A DNA stretch of 60,807 bases from an uncultured Aquimarina sp. (GTDB lineage Bacteria; Bacteroidota; Bacteroidia; Flavobacteriales; Flavobacteriaceae), in NCBI GenBank assembly GCA_947498785.1, contig CANMLS010000037.1, positions 1 to 60,807 of the forward strand, read 5' to 3'. Of the stretch, positions 49,152-57,655 are shown one piece after another. A program made the translations under genes and the position numbers. Position 1 is the first letter of the stretch. The number at the start of each line of letters is the position of its first letter. The notes beneath the pieces were generated by a model. The model did no database searches. It had not been told where the DNA came from and worked only from the letters and a program-made list of their open reading frames with translations.

Positions 49152-51935
49152 TTATAATTGCCTATCGGGTTCTCTTCTTTTATCCCATTTAATATCACTC
49201 AATACGGATGACTTAATACCTATAAAGAAGTTCCAGGATGTTCTTTCACTAAAAGGAATCCAGTTAAAATTCATAACCCAGCTCTCTAGATCTCTTTGAA
49301 ACCTTAAATTGGTAAAAGTAAACCCAGGGTTTTTGAGATCATATCCAGAAGAAGCACCAACAGACCATCTGGGAGCAATTTCTATATCTCCTGAAAACAT
49401 AATAGAATGGGACGAAATTTCATTCTGTCTAGCACTATTACTATAATTGACATTATAAGACAAACGTAAATTCCAAGGGATTTTATAATTATAATCCTTT
49501 ACATCTTTATCGTTATCGTTATCACTTTTGTTTCTATCAAAAGATCTTGCTTCTCCAAAATCAGTAACTCCACCAAATAAGTCATCTGGTCTTCCACCGT
49601 TTCTAAAGTTTTGATTTTCCAAAGGATCTTCATTTACTTCTCCCTTTTCAAAATCCTTACTAGTAAAGGAATATCCAAAATTTGCACTAGCTCTGGTAAG
49701 ACGAAAAAGACTACCGCCATTATCAATGTTCCATACATCGATCTTACGATTATTATTGTCTAATGCGTAAGGATCAAGCTGGGCATTAAAATTAATATCT
49801 AACTTGTTTTGGATAATAGGGATATTACCTGTCACAGATAATGGGCTTAGTTTTAATGAATCTCCGGCGATGTTATATGCTGTGCTTAAGTTAAGGTTGT
49901 TTAATAAAGTAACTTTTTTTGACTCTGTTGCGGTACTATCCTTACTTTTTACTTTCATCTCCACATTATTACTTAGAGAAAAGCTAATACTACTAGAAAA
50001 CACATTACTTGGAGCACCAAAGAATCCGCCTTCAAACCTAGAATATTCGAATTCTGATTCATTAATTTCGGTATCAGGATCATCTGGTTCTGGATTTTCA
50101 AAACGCACGTAGGACGCATCAAATGCAGGATTGATACTATAACTAATAGACGGTCTCATTGTGTGACGAATTGCTTCGATTTTTTTTCCTTTCTTAAAAT
50201 TAAAGGTTCCATAGATTGTTGTTCCTAAACTTGTAGAGAAATTGTAGGTACGATAAGAATCAAAACCTTTTATTGTATCTCTTACAACTCCTCCTGCACC
50301 ATTATTAGCCTCTGGATCAAAATCTTGTTTTATAGTTTCAAAAACCCAACTTTCCTGAAATTGTGTACCTGCACTGGCGCTTAAATATTTTAAAAGTTTA
50401 AAGTTCGTACTTATAGGAATAGTATGACGCATTCCTGCTCTTGCTCTTTTAAACATAGCAGCAGTAAACAGGTCATCATCTGTAGTTTGAACATTGTTTT
50501 GACCAGTAAAAGTATACTGTGTATTAATATTATGTATGATTCCTTTTTTTACACCAATTTTTGGGGCAAAAGGAAATATTCTCGATACATTAGCAGTAAC
50601 ATTAGGTAATGATAGGTTAACTACACCAGTATTTGTGTTAGAATTGTGAGTAGCAGCAACAGTAAAATTAACCTGAGGATCTCCTTGAAATGTTTTTGAA
50701 TAGGAAATGTTTGAACTCAATTGGTTATTTAAAAAGTTACCTGTATTCAATTGATTTGTTGATTGCTGAAAGAAGTCACTACTACCAAAATTTACATTAG
50801 CAGAAAACCTCGAACTAGGATTAGCTTTTGGATCTCGACTATGAGACCATTGTATATTGTAGGTAGTTGTTTTTGCAAAGTCAGGAAACCCTCGCTCACT
50901 AGTTAGGTTGTTTTCATACCTGAACCTTAAGTTTCCTCTAAATTTATATCGCAATGCGTATGCAGACTCTACTGCAAAAGTATAACTACCATTAGTATAA
51001 TAATCACCAAGTAAAGTAAGATCTGCATAATCACTTAATGCAAAATAATACCCTCCGTTCTGAAGGAAATATCCACGATTATTCTCTTCTCCTGGACTAG
51101 GAATTATAAACCCTGAAGTTCTGTCTTCAGTCAAAGGAAAATACCCAAAGGGTAATCCTAAAGGAGTAGGGACATCTGCAATAAACATGTTGACTAGTCC
51201 AGTTACAATTTTCTTCTTTGGTACAAACTTGATTCTACGGGCATAAAAGTAATACTCTGGATCTTCAATATTCTCAGAAGTAGTAAATTTTACATTTTTC
51301 ATATAAATGACAGAATCATTTTCTCTTTTTGAGATCTCATTTTTGATCTTAAACCCGTTTTGTTCTGTTCTCGAATTATAGATAAGTGCTTTTTCAGTAT
51401 CAAAATTAAACCGAATAGAGTCTGGTTCTACAACATTTTGTGCCTGTTTAAAGATAGGAGTTTGAGTATATTCTCCTAAAGAATCTTTAATTCCATATGC
51501 ATATACTTCGTTTTTATTATTATCAACAACAATAAAACCAGCATTAATTTGCATGTCTCCATAAAGAACTTCGGCCTGATTATAGAGATACATTTTATTC
51601 TCTTTACGGCTTAATCTCATATAATCAGTAGACTTATAGACAACCTTATCAGTTAAAAGTTGTGGTTCCTGATTGAGAGAATCATTTTTAATTGTATCCT
51701 GAGCTTTTTCACCAAGTACCTCTTCTGGAGTAATTTCAGCATTTCCTCCTGTTTTTCTTAAGGTATCTTCCTTGGCAGGAATAGGTACCTCTTTAGTCTT
51801 GTTTGTTTCTTGTGCAGCAGTTTGACAAATACAAAACAGTGAAAAACTTAGTGAATAAAGTATATGACGTACCTTTGTTTGCAATGGTTTATATCCTATT
51901 TTTGTATAACTATGGCTTAGTTTTTGAAGTGCCAA
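49152..51935 (-). CDS. lptD: LPS-assembly protein LptD-like outer-membrane protein
   Basis: 927 residues with a signal peptide region (SLSFSLFCICQTAAQ, after a positively charged N-terminus). An N-terminal OstA/LptA-like jelly roll (about 105-230, with M-Y-L-Y-N-Q-A-E-V-L-Y-G-D-M-Q-I-N-A) leads into a long beta-barrel region ending in R-Q-L. The L-P-F-G-Y-F-P-L-T-E-D-R-T-S-G-F motif near 260 is characteristic of the LptD C-terminal domain. It inserts lipopolysaccharide into the outer leaflet. Divergent from the amidase gene. Confidence 0.9.
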   Translation of the reverse strand: MALQKLSHSYTKIGYKPLQTKVRHILYSLSFSLFCICQTAAQETNKTKEVPIPAKEDTLRKTGGNAEITPEEVLGEKAQDTIKNDSLNQEPQLLTDKVVYKSTDYMRLSRKENKMYLYNQAEVLYGDMQINAGFIVVDNNKNEVYAYGIKDSLGEYTQTPIFKQAQNVVEPDSIRFNFDTEKALIYNSRTEQNGFKIKNEISKRENDSVIYMKNVKFTTSENIEDPEYYFYARRIKFVPKKKIVTGLVNMFIADVPTPLGLPFGYFPLTEDRTSGFIIPSPGEENNRGYFLQNGGYYFALSDYADLTLLGDYYTNGSYTFAVESAYALRYKFRGNLRFRYENNLTSERGFPDFAKTTTYNIQWSHSRDPKANPSSRFSANVNFGSSDFFQQSTNQLNTGNFLNNQLSSNISYSKTFQGDPQVNFTVAATHNSNTNTGVVNLSLPNVTANVSRIFPFAPKIGVKKGIIHNINTQYTFTGQNNVQTTDDDLFTAAMFKRARAGMRHTIPISTNFKLLKYLSASAGTQFQESWVFETIKQDFDPEANNGAGGVVRDTIKGFDSYRTYNFSTSLGTTIYGTFNFKKGKKIEAIRHTMRPSISYSINPAFDASYVRFENPEPDDPDTEINESEFEYSRFEGGFFGAPSNVFSSSISFSLSNNVEMKVKSKDSTATESKKVTLLNNLNLSTAYNIAGDSLKLSPLSVTGNIPIIQNKLDINFNAQLDPYALDNNNRKIDVWNIDNGGSLFRLTRASANFGYSFTSKDFEKGEVNEDPLENQNFRNGGRPDDLFGGVTDFGEARSFDRNKSDNDNDKDVKDYNYKIPWNLRLSYNVNYSNSARQNEISSHSIMFSGDIEIAPRWSVGASSGYDLKNPGFTFTNLRFQRDLESWVMNFNWIPFSERTSWNFFIGIKSSVLSDIKWDKRREPDRQL

Positions 51936-52137
51936 AATTACATATATTTTTTATGCTTAGATTGTAATTCATAAAAAAATAAAAAATTATGTCAAAAGCA
52001 TACCTTCTAAGTTATATAAACATAGAAGATATAAGTTTATTTTATTAAACACAATCTTTAGATTTTTAACTTGTTATATTAAAAACTGAAACATAATGGG
52101 AATGTTTCAAATTTTAGTAGTAAAATTTTTGTAATTC

Positions 52138-53259
52138 ATGAAACGAAGTGTAATACAGGGTGTTTTTTCAGTGATTTTTATAGTATCAGCATTTTATACT
52201 ACCATTATTTCTCAGGAAAACAACAAATTTATAGTGGTTCTTGATGCGGGACATGGAGGGCATGATCCTGGTAACAGAGGAAATGGATATAAAGAAAAAG
52301 ATATTGCTCTAAATGTTGTTTTGGCGGTCGGAACAACTTTGGAAAAGGATGATAGGTTCAAGGTTGTATATACACGTAAAACAGATGATTTTATAGAATT
52401 ACACGAGCGAGGAAGTATTGCAAATAAAGCAGGAGCAGATTTATTTGTATCTGTACACTGTAATTCTCATCGATCACAAGCGTATGGTACAGAGACTTTT
52501 GTGCTTGGGTTGCATGCAAATGATGAAAATTTTAACGTAGCCAAAAATGAAAATTCAGTTATTCTATTGGAAGATAACTATGAAGCCAATTATGACGGTT
52601 TTGATCCCAATTCTCCAGAGTCAATTATAGGGTTAACATTAATGCAGGAAGAATATCTTGACCAAAGTCTTACTCTGGCAAGCTTCGTACAAAATAGATT
52701 CAAGAAAACATTAAGTAGAAAAAGTAGAGGAGTAAAACAAGCAGGTTTTGTAGTGTTACATCAAACATATATGCCTAGTGTGCTCATCGAGCTTGGTTTT
52801 CTTACTAATAATAGTGAAGGAAAGTATCTTAATTCTAAAAAAGGACAAGCCGAAATGGCAAAATCTATTATAAACTCTATAGTAGATTATAAAGAAAGTC
52901 TTGATGCAATGTATAGAATACCTGAACCTGAAAAAACTCCAGAAATAACTAATACTACTACAAAAAATGAAGAAAATCAAGTATTTGAAGGGGTTACATT
53001 TAAAGTGCAAATTGCAGCTGGATCAAGTGAAATAGCATTACAATCTTTTAATTTTAACGGTTTGGATCAATTGTCAAAAATTAAAGCAGGAGATTTACAT
53101 AAATATTTTTTTGGCAGTACTTCTAATTATACGCTAATACAGGAATTGAAGGCTATAGCTTTAGATAAAGGATTTGATTCTAGTTTTATTGTAGCCTTTC
53201 GAAATAACGAATTAATTCCATTAACAGAAGCACTAAAAGCTAATACATCTTCGAATTAA
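52138..53259 (+). CDS. N-acetylmuramoyl-L-alanine amidase (Amidase_3)
   Basis: 373 residues with a signal peptide. The zinc amidase domain covers ~30-265: V-L-D-A-G-H-G-G-H-D-P-G (His ligand), K-E-K-D-I-A-L-N-V (Glu), V-S-V-H-C-N-S-H (His), and V-L-I-E-L-G-F-L-T-N (catalytic Glu). The C-terminal ~85 residues form a SPOR-like region (T-F-K-V-Q-I-A-A-G-S...), expected to bind septal peptidoglycan. It acts in cell separation. Shares a ~200-bp divergent promoter region with lptD. Confidence 0.92.
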   Translation: MKRSVIQGVFSVIFIVSAFYTTIISQENNKFIVVLDAGHGGHDPGNRGNGYKEKDIALNVVLAVGTTLEKDDRFKVVYTRKTDDFIELHERGSIANKAGADLFVSVHCNSHRSQAYGTETFVLGLHANDENFNVAKNENSVILLEDNYEANYDGFDPNSPESIIGLTLMQEEYLDQSLTLASFVQNRFKKTLSRKSRGVKQAGFVVLHQTYMPSVLIELGFLTNNSEGKYLNSKKGQAEMAKSIINSIVDYKESLDAMYRIPEPEKTPEITNTTTKNEENQVFEGVTFKVQIAAGSSEIALQSFNFNGLDQLSKIKAGDLHKYFFGSTSNYTLIQELKAIALDKGFDSSFIVAFRNNELIPLTEALKANTSSN

Positions 53260-53317
53260 TCTAAATAAATACTGACAATTCATTAAAGAATTATCAGTAA
53301 TAATACAAATTTTATCC

Positions 53318-53325
53318 TAAATTTG
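53318..53325 (+). promoter_or_regulatory. Bacteroidota -7 box (TAAATTTG) before the MCE gene
   Basis: Exact match to TAnnTTTG 22 bp upstream of the TTG start codon. The leader would be short. No clear TTG at -33. Confidence 0.5.
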
Positions 53326-53347
53326 TGTCCTAAAAATATAATCTATT

Positions 53348-54298
53348 TTGAAATTTACTCGAGAAGTCAAAACAGGAATATTAGCGATTTGTGCAATTGC
53401 ACTTTTAATTTTTGGTTATAGTTTCCTGAAAGGAAAAAATCTCTTAGAAGATGACAGAACTTTTTATGCAGTATATGATAATGTAGAAGGGTTAATCCCG
53501 TCTTCTCCTGTTACTATTAATGGATTAGTGGTTGGACAAGTCGTATCTATTAAATTTGCTGATACAAAAGGTAATTTGGTTGTAGAATTTAATGTAGATA
53601 GTGATTTTACTTTTTCTAAGAATAGTATGGCCAAAGTATATGGAGGAGGATTGATAGGAGGAAAATCTCTGGCAATTATTCCGATTTATGAACAGGGTCT
53701 TGATGCAAAGGATAAAGATACACTGCCAGGTAAGATAGAATCAGGATTACTTGAGTTGGTAAATGATAAGCTTGCTCCATTGCAGGAAAAACTTGAAGCT
53801 GCAATAACAGATGCAGATACACTTCTTACCTCTGTTAATGGGATTCTCAATGTAGATAATAAAAATAACCTCAATTCGATCTTTAAGGATTTAAGTGCTA
53901 CAGTTAAAAATTTTAAAAGTGCTTCTGGATCACTAAATAACATTCTGTCAACTAATGAAGCTAAGATAGGTGTGACTTTAGAAAATCTTAATAAAATGTC
54001 AACTAACCTTAATAAAGTTTCGGATTCTTTAGCACAGATTAATATAGCTAAATTGGGAAGAGAACTAGAAGTCGTATTAACCAATTTTGAGAAAATTTCT
54101 AAAGATTTAAATTCAGGAAAAGGCACAGCGGGTAAATTACTAAAGGATGATAAACTATATAATAATCTTGAAAAAACAAGTAAACAATTAGAATTGTTGC
54201 TGCAAGATTTACGGTTAAATCCCAAGCGATATGTTCATATTTCGGTTTTTGGAAAGAAAAATACACCGTATGAAACACCCACAGATTCAATACATTAA
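53348..54298 (+). CDS. MlaD-family (MCE-domain) lipid transport protein
   Basis: 316 residues starting at a TTG. The TTG gives K-F-T-R-E-V-K-T-G-I-L right before the membrane helix, so it is preferred over later ATGs. One transmembrane helix (about 10-27), an MCE domain (~38-120, V-Y-D-N-V-E-G-L with S-P-V-T-I-N-G-L-V-V-G-Q-V), then a long coiled coil. MCE proteins bridge membranes to carry lipids; the usual MlaE/MlaF partners are not next to it here. Confidence 0.9.
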   Translation: MKFTREVKTGILAICAIALLIFGYSFLKGKNLLEDDRTFYAVYDNVEGLIPSSPVTINGLVVGQVVSIKFADTKGNLVVEFNVDSDFTFSKNSMAKVYGGGLIGGKSLAIIPIYEQGLDAKDKDTLPGKIESGLLELVNDKLAPLQEKLEAAITDADTLLTSVNGILNVDNKNNLNSIFKDLSATVKNFKSASGSLNNILSTNEAKIGVTLENLNKMSTNLNKVSDSLAQINIAKLGRELEVVLTNFEKISKDLNSGKGTAGKLLKDDKLYNNLEKTSKQLELLLQDLRLNPKRYVHISVFGKKNTPYETPTDSIH

Positions 54299-54300
54299 AA

Positions 54301-55629
54301 ATGATGCATTATATACCTAATATTCTATTTGTACTTATCTTGATTGCAGGTATAGGGTATTTTATAAAAAATATTCGTAAAGTCATTCGCAATATAAGAT
54401 TAGGGAAAGATGTGGATCGATCAAATAATAAGAGCGAACGATTTAAAAATATGGCAATGATCGCATTAGGGCAGTCCAAAATGGTGCGACGTCCTATTTC
54501 TGGTGTATTACATATTGTGGTGTATTTAGGATTTATTATCATTAATATAGAGGTTTTAGAAATCATTATTGATGGTGTTTTTGGAACGCATAGAATCTTT
54601 GCATTTTTAGGAGGTTTATACAATTTTTTAATAGCCTCTTTTGAAATTTTGGCATTCCTTGTTTTTATTGGTGTTGTGGTGTTTTGGATGCGCCGAAATG
54701 TTATAAAAATAAAACGTTTTTGGAATTCAGAAATGAAAGGATGGCCAAAGAATGATGGAAACCTAATTTTATATTTTGAAATGGTTCTCATGACTTTGTT
54801 TCTGGTAATGAATGCATCTGACCTTCAATTACAAGCGCTAGGAGCAGAACATTACATAAAAGCTGGATCATATCCTATTAGTCAATTTATATCACCACTA
54901 TTTAATGGAATGTCTGAAAATGCATTAATTATCATTGAAAGAGGAGCTTGGTGGTTACATATTTTGGGAATATTAGTGTTTCTGAATTATTTATATTTTT
55001 CAAAACACTTACATATTTTACTAGCATTTCCAAATACATATTATGGAGATTTAAAACCTAAAGGACAATTAGATAATTTGGAAGCGGTTACTAATGAAGT
55101 AAAACTAATGATGGATCCTAATGCTGATCCTTTTGCAGTTCCTGAAGATGATCAAACTCAAGGAGAACCAGAAAAGTTTGGTGCTTCTGATGTTATGGAT
55201 CTTAACTGGGCACAATTACTTAATGCATATACCTGTACAGAATGTGGTCGTTGCACTAGTGAATGTCCAGCAAATCAGACGGGAAAAAAATTGTCTCCAA
55301 GAAAAATTATGATGGATACAAGAGATCGTCTGAAAGAAGTTGGGGATAATATAGATGAGAATGGAAGTTTTGTAGATGATGGTAAACAATTGCTTAATGA
55401 TTATATAACTGCCGAGGAATTATGGGCATGTACCAGTTGTAATGCATGTGTAGAAGCTTGTCCAGTAAGTATTAGTCCGTTATCAATTATTATTGACATG
55501 AGACGTTATTTGGTAATGGAAGAGAGTGCTGCTCCATCTGATTTAAATAATATGATGTCTAATATTGAAAATAATGGAGCTCCATGGCCATTTAACCAAA
55601 TGGATAGAATGAATTGGAGTAACGAATAG
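54301..55629 (+). CDS. Membrane Fe-S oxidoreductase, heterodisulfide-reductase-like (first half)
   Basis: 442 residues. Five transmembrane helices in the first ~270 residues (e.g. HIVVYLGFIIINIEVLEIII), then a cytosolic dicluster ferredoxin domain with C-T-E-C-G-R-C-T-S-E-C-P and C-T-S-C-N-A-C-V-E-A-C-P. It resembles NarI/HdrE-like plus HdrC-like subunits fused. It likely pairs with the CCG-domain protein at 56266 to transfer electrons between the membrane and an unknown partner. Starts 2 bp after the MCE gene. Confidence 0.88.
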   Translation: MMHYIPNILFVLILIAGIGYFIKNIRKVIRNIRLGKDVDRSNNKSERFKNMAMIALGQSKMVRRPISGVLHIVVYLGFIIINIEVLEIIIDGVFGTHRIFAFLGGLYNFLIASFEILAFLVFIGVVVFWMRRNVIKIKRFWNSEMKGWPKNDGNLILYFEMVLMTLFLVMNASDLQLQALGAEHYIKAGSYPISQFISPLFNGMSENALIIIERGAWWLHILGILVFLNYLYFSKHLHILLAFPNTYYGDLKPKGQLDNLEAVTNEVKLMMDPNADPFAVPEDDQTQGEPEKFGASDVMDLNWAQLLNAYTCTECGRCTSECPANQTGKKLSPRKIMMDTRDRLKEVGDNIDENGSFVDDGKQLLNDYITAEELWACTSCNACVEACPVSISPLSIIIDMRRYLVMEESAAPSDLNNMMSNIENNGAPWPFNQMDRMNWSNE

Positions 55630-55753
55630 TTTTTGGAATATTATAAGTTGATATTAGAATTTCTATTCGATTAACCATTTAGAAAAAAGTAATTAAAAGA
55701 AAGTAAGTTTTTAACCATTTTTTAACCGATAAAACTATAGATTAATAAAAATT

Positions 55754-56200
55754 ATGAAGAAGGAAGAAGTAGAAAAATTGTTACATGACAAAGTAGAAGA
55801 AGGGGAACACATAAGTCCTGTCTTACCAGAGGGTATTAAAAATTATCTTATTGATATCGACGGAACTATTACCGAAGATGTACCTAATGAAGAACCAGAA
55901 CGAATGGCTACATGTAAGCCATTTCCTGATGCGTTAGTTACCTTAAATAAATGGTTTGATGAAGGGCATATTATATGTTTTTTTACTTCTAGAACAGAGG
56001 ATCATAGAGAAGTAACAGAAACATGGTTAAAGACTCATGGGTTTAAATACCATAGTCTTTTAATGGGTAAGCCAAGAGGAGGGAACTATCACTGGATTGA
56101 TAACCACTTGGTAAAAGCTACTAGATATACAGGTAAATTTACCGAACTAGTAGAAAGAGTGGTAACTATCGAAGTTTTTGATGACGGAAAACACGATTAA
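55754..56200 (+). CDS. Small HAD-superfamily protein
   Basis: 148 residues. Y-L-I-D-I-D-G-T-I-T (HAD motif I, about residue 35), I-I-C-F-F-T-S-R-T-E (motif II), and a lysine in L-L-M-G-K-P-R-G-G-N-Y-H-W-I-D-N (motif III/IV). Family members are often labelled phosphoheptose isomerase in databases, but the motifs are those of a HAD phosphatase. It sits between the two halves of the Fe-S pair in a common flavobacterial gene order. Confidence 0.8.
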   Translation: MKKEEVEKLLHDKVEEGEHISPVLPEGIKNYLIDIDGTITEDVPNEEPERMATCKPFPDALVTLNKWFDEGHIICFFTSRTEDHREVTETWLKTHGFKYHSLLMGKPRGGNYHWIDNHLVKATRYTGKFTELVERVVTIEVFDDGKHD

Positions 56201-56265
56201 AGTATAAGTTTTAAGAGGTTGTGTTTTAAAAAGAATACTTCCTCTTAAACTTTAAATATTATAAG

Positions 56266-57057
56266 ATGAGTGAAGCAATAAGGGTGCCGACAATGGCAGA
56301 ATACATGGCAGAAGGTAAACAACCAGAAGTTTTATTTTGGGTGGGTTGTGCTGGTAGTTTTGATGATAGAGCCAAAAAGATAACTAAAGCTTTTGTGAAA
56401 TTACTTCATAGTGCAAATGTTGACTTTGCTGTATTAGGTACCGAGGAAAGTTGTACAGGAGATCCTGCAAAGAGAGCAGGAAATGAATTTTTATTTCAAA
56501 TGCAAGCTGTTACTAACATAGAAGTAATGAATGCTTATGAAATAAAGACGGTGGTTACAGCTTGCCCTCATTGTTTTAACACACTTAAAAATGAATACCC
56601 TGTGCTAGGTGGAGAGTACAAAGTAATGCATCATACTCAATTCCTTAAATCTCTGTTAGATGAAGGTAGACTGACAGTAGAAGGAGGGAAATTTAAAGGT
56701 AAACGAATCACATTTCATGATCCCTGCTATTTAGGTAGAGCAAATAATGTATACGAAGCACCAAGAGACTTGCTTAGAAGGCTTGAGGTGGAATTAATTG
56801 AAATGAAACGTTGTAAGAAAAATGGATTATGTTGTGGAGCTGGCGGGGCACAGATGTTTAAAGAACCAGAATCAGGAAATAAAGATGTAAATATAGAGCG
56901 AACGGAAGATGCTATAGAAACAAAACCTGATATCATTGCTGCTGGATGTCCATTTTGTAATACAATGATGACTGATGGGGTAAAGAATAAAGAGAAAGAA
57001 GAAAGTATAGAAGTGCTGGATGTAGCAGAGCTTATTGCTAATGCTCAAGATTTATAA
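56266..57057 (+). CDS. CCG-domain Fe-S protein, heterodisulfide-reductase-like (second half)
   Basis: 263 residues with two cysteine-rich CCG domains: V-G-C-A-G-S-F ... E-S-C-T-G-D-P ... C-P-H-C-F-N-T, and D-P-C-Y-L-G-R ... C-C-G-A-G-G-A-Q ... C-P-F-C-N-T-M. This is the HdrB/GlcF-type arrangement that ligates a non-cubane 4Fe-4S cluster. It probably forms a complex with the membrane protein at 54301. A strong terminator follows. Confidence 0.9.
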   Translation: MSEAIRVPTMAEYMAEGKQPEVLFWVGCAGSFDDRAKKITKAFVKLLHSANVDFAVLGTEESCTGDPAKRAGNEFLFQMQAVTNIEVMNAYEIKTVVTACPHCFNTLKNEYPVLGGEYKVMHHTQFLKSLLDEGRLTVEGGKFKGKRITFHDPCYLGRANNVYEAPRDLLRRLEVELIEMKRCKKNGLCCGAGGAQMFKEPESGNKDVNIERTEDAIETKPDIIAAGCPFCNTMMTDGVKNKEKEESIEVLDVAELIANAQDL

Positions 57058-57081
57058 TTTTCTTTAAGATACAATTTTCTT

Positions 57082-57115
57082 AGAGTTAATATGTTTTTCA
57101 TATTAACTCTTTTTT
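57082..57115 (+). terminator. Intrinsic terminator after the Fe-S operon
   Basis: 12-bp stem AGAGTTAATATG/CATATTAACTCT with a 5-nt loop, followed by a T-run. Confidence 0.9.
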
Positions 57116-57163
57116 ATGACTGTATATAGTAATAGTTTTTATTATTTTAGTAAAAAATAGCTA

Positions 57164-57649
57164 ATGTTGGTAGAATTTAATGACCTTCCTGAAACATCTA
57201 GAGTATGGATTTATCAAGCAAATCGGTCATTCACTCAGGAAGAACAAGAAGAAGTCGAAAAAAAAATAAAGGAATTTCTGACGCAATGGACAGCTCATGG
57301 AGCTGATCTAAAAGCAGGTTATGAAATTAAATATAAACGTTTTATAACTATTGGATTAGATCAAGGTATGAACGCAGCTACTGGGTGTTCAATTGATGCA
57401 TCGGTTCATTTTATCCTAGAATTAGAAAAAACCTATGATGTAGATTTGATGGATAAAATGAATGTTTCATTTAAACAAGGAGAGTTTGTAGCATATAAAT
57501 CTCTCAGTGATTTTAAGAAAATGGCTAAAAATAGATCAGTATCTCCAAATACTGTCGTTTTTAATAATCTGGTTACTAATATTGCCGAATATCGTAACAA
57601 TTGGGAAGTACCTGCAAAAGATAGTTGGCATAATCGTTTTTTAAATTAA
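57164..57649 (+). CDS. Conserved Bacteroidota protein, often mislabelled 'ABC transporter ATPase'
   Basis: 161 residues, soluble. It begins M-L-V-E-F-N-D-L-P-E-T-S-R-V-W-I-Y-Q-A-N-R and contains G-L-D-Q-G-M-N-A-A-T-G-C-S-I-D. No Walker A, signature or Walker B motifs are present, so the database label is not supported by the sequence. Function unknown. It lies 6 bp before the next gene, a common flavobacterial pairing. Confidence 0.78.
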   Translation: MLVEFNDLPETSRVWIYQANRSFTQEEQEEVEKKIKEFLTQWTAHGADLKAGYEIKYKRFITIGLDQGMNAATGCSIDASVHFILELEKTYDVDLMDKMNVSFKQGEFVAYKSLSDFKKMAKNRSVSPNTVVFNNLVTNIAEYRNNWEVPAKDSWHNRFLN

Positions 57650-57655
57650 AATTTT

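Noticed and set aside
57164..57649. ABC transporter ATPase label
   Set aside because: No Walker A, Walker B or signature motif in the 161 residues.
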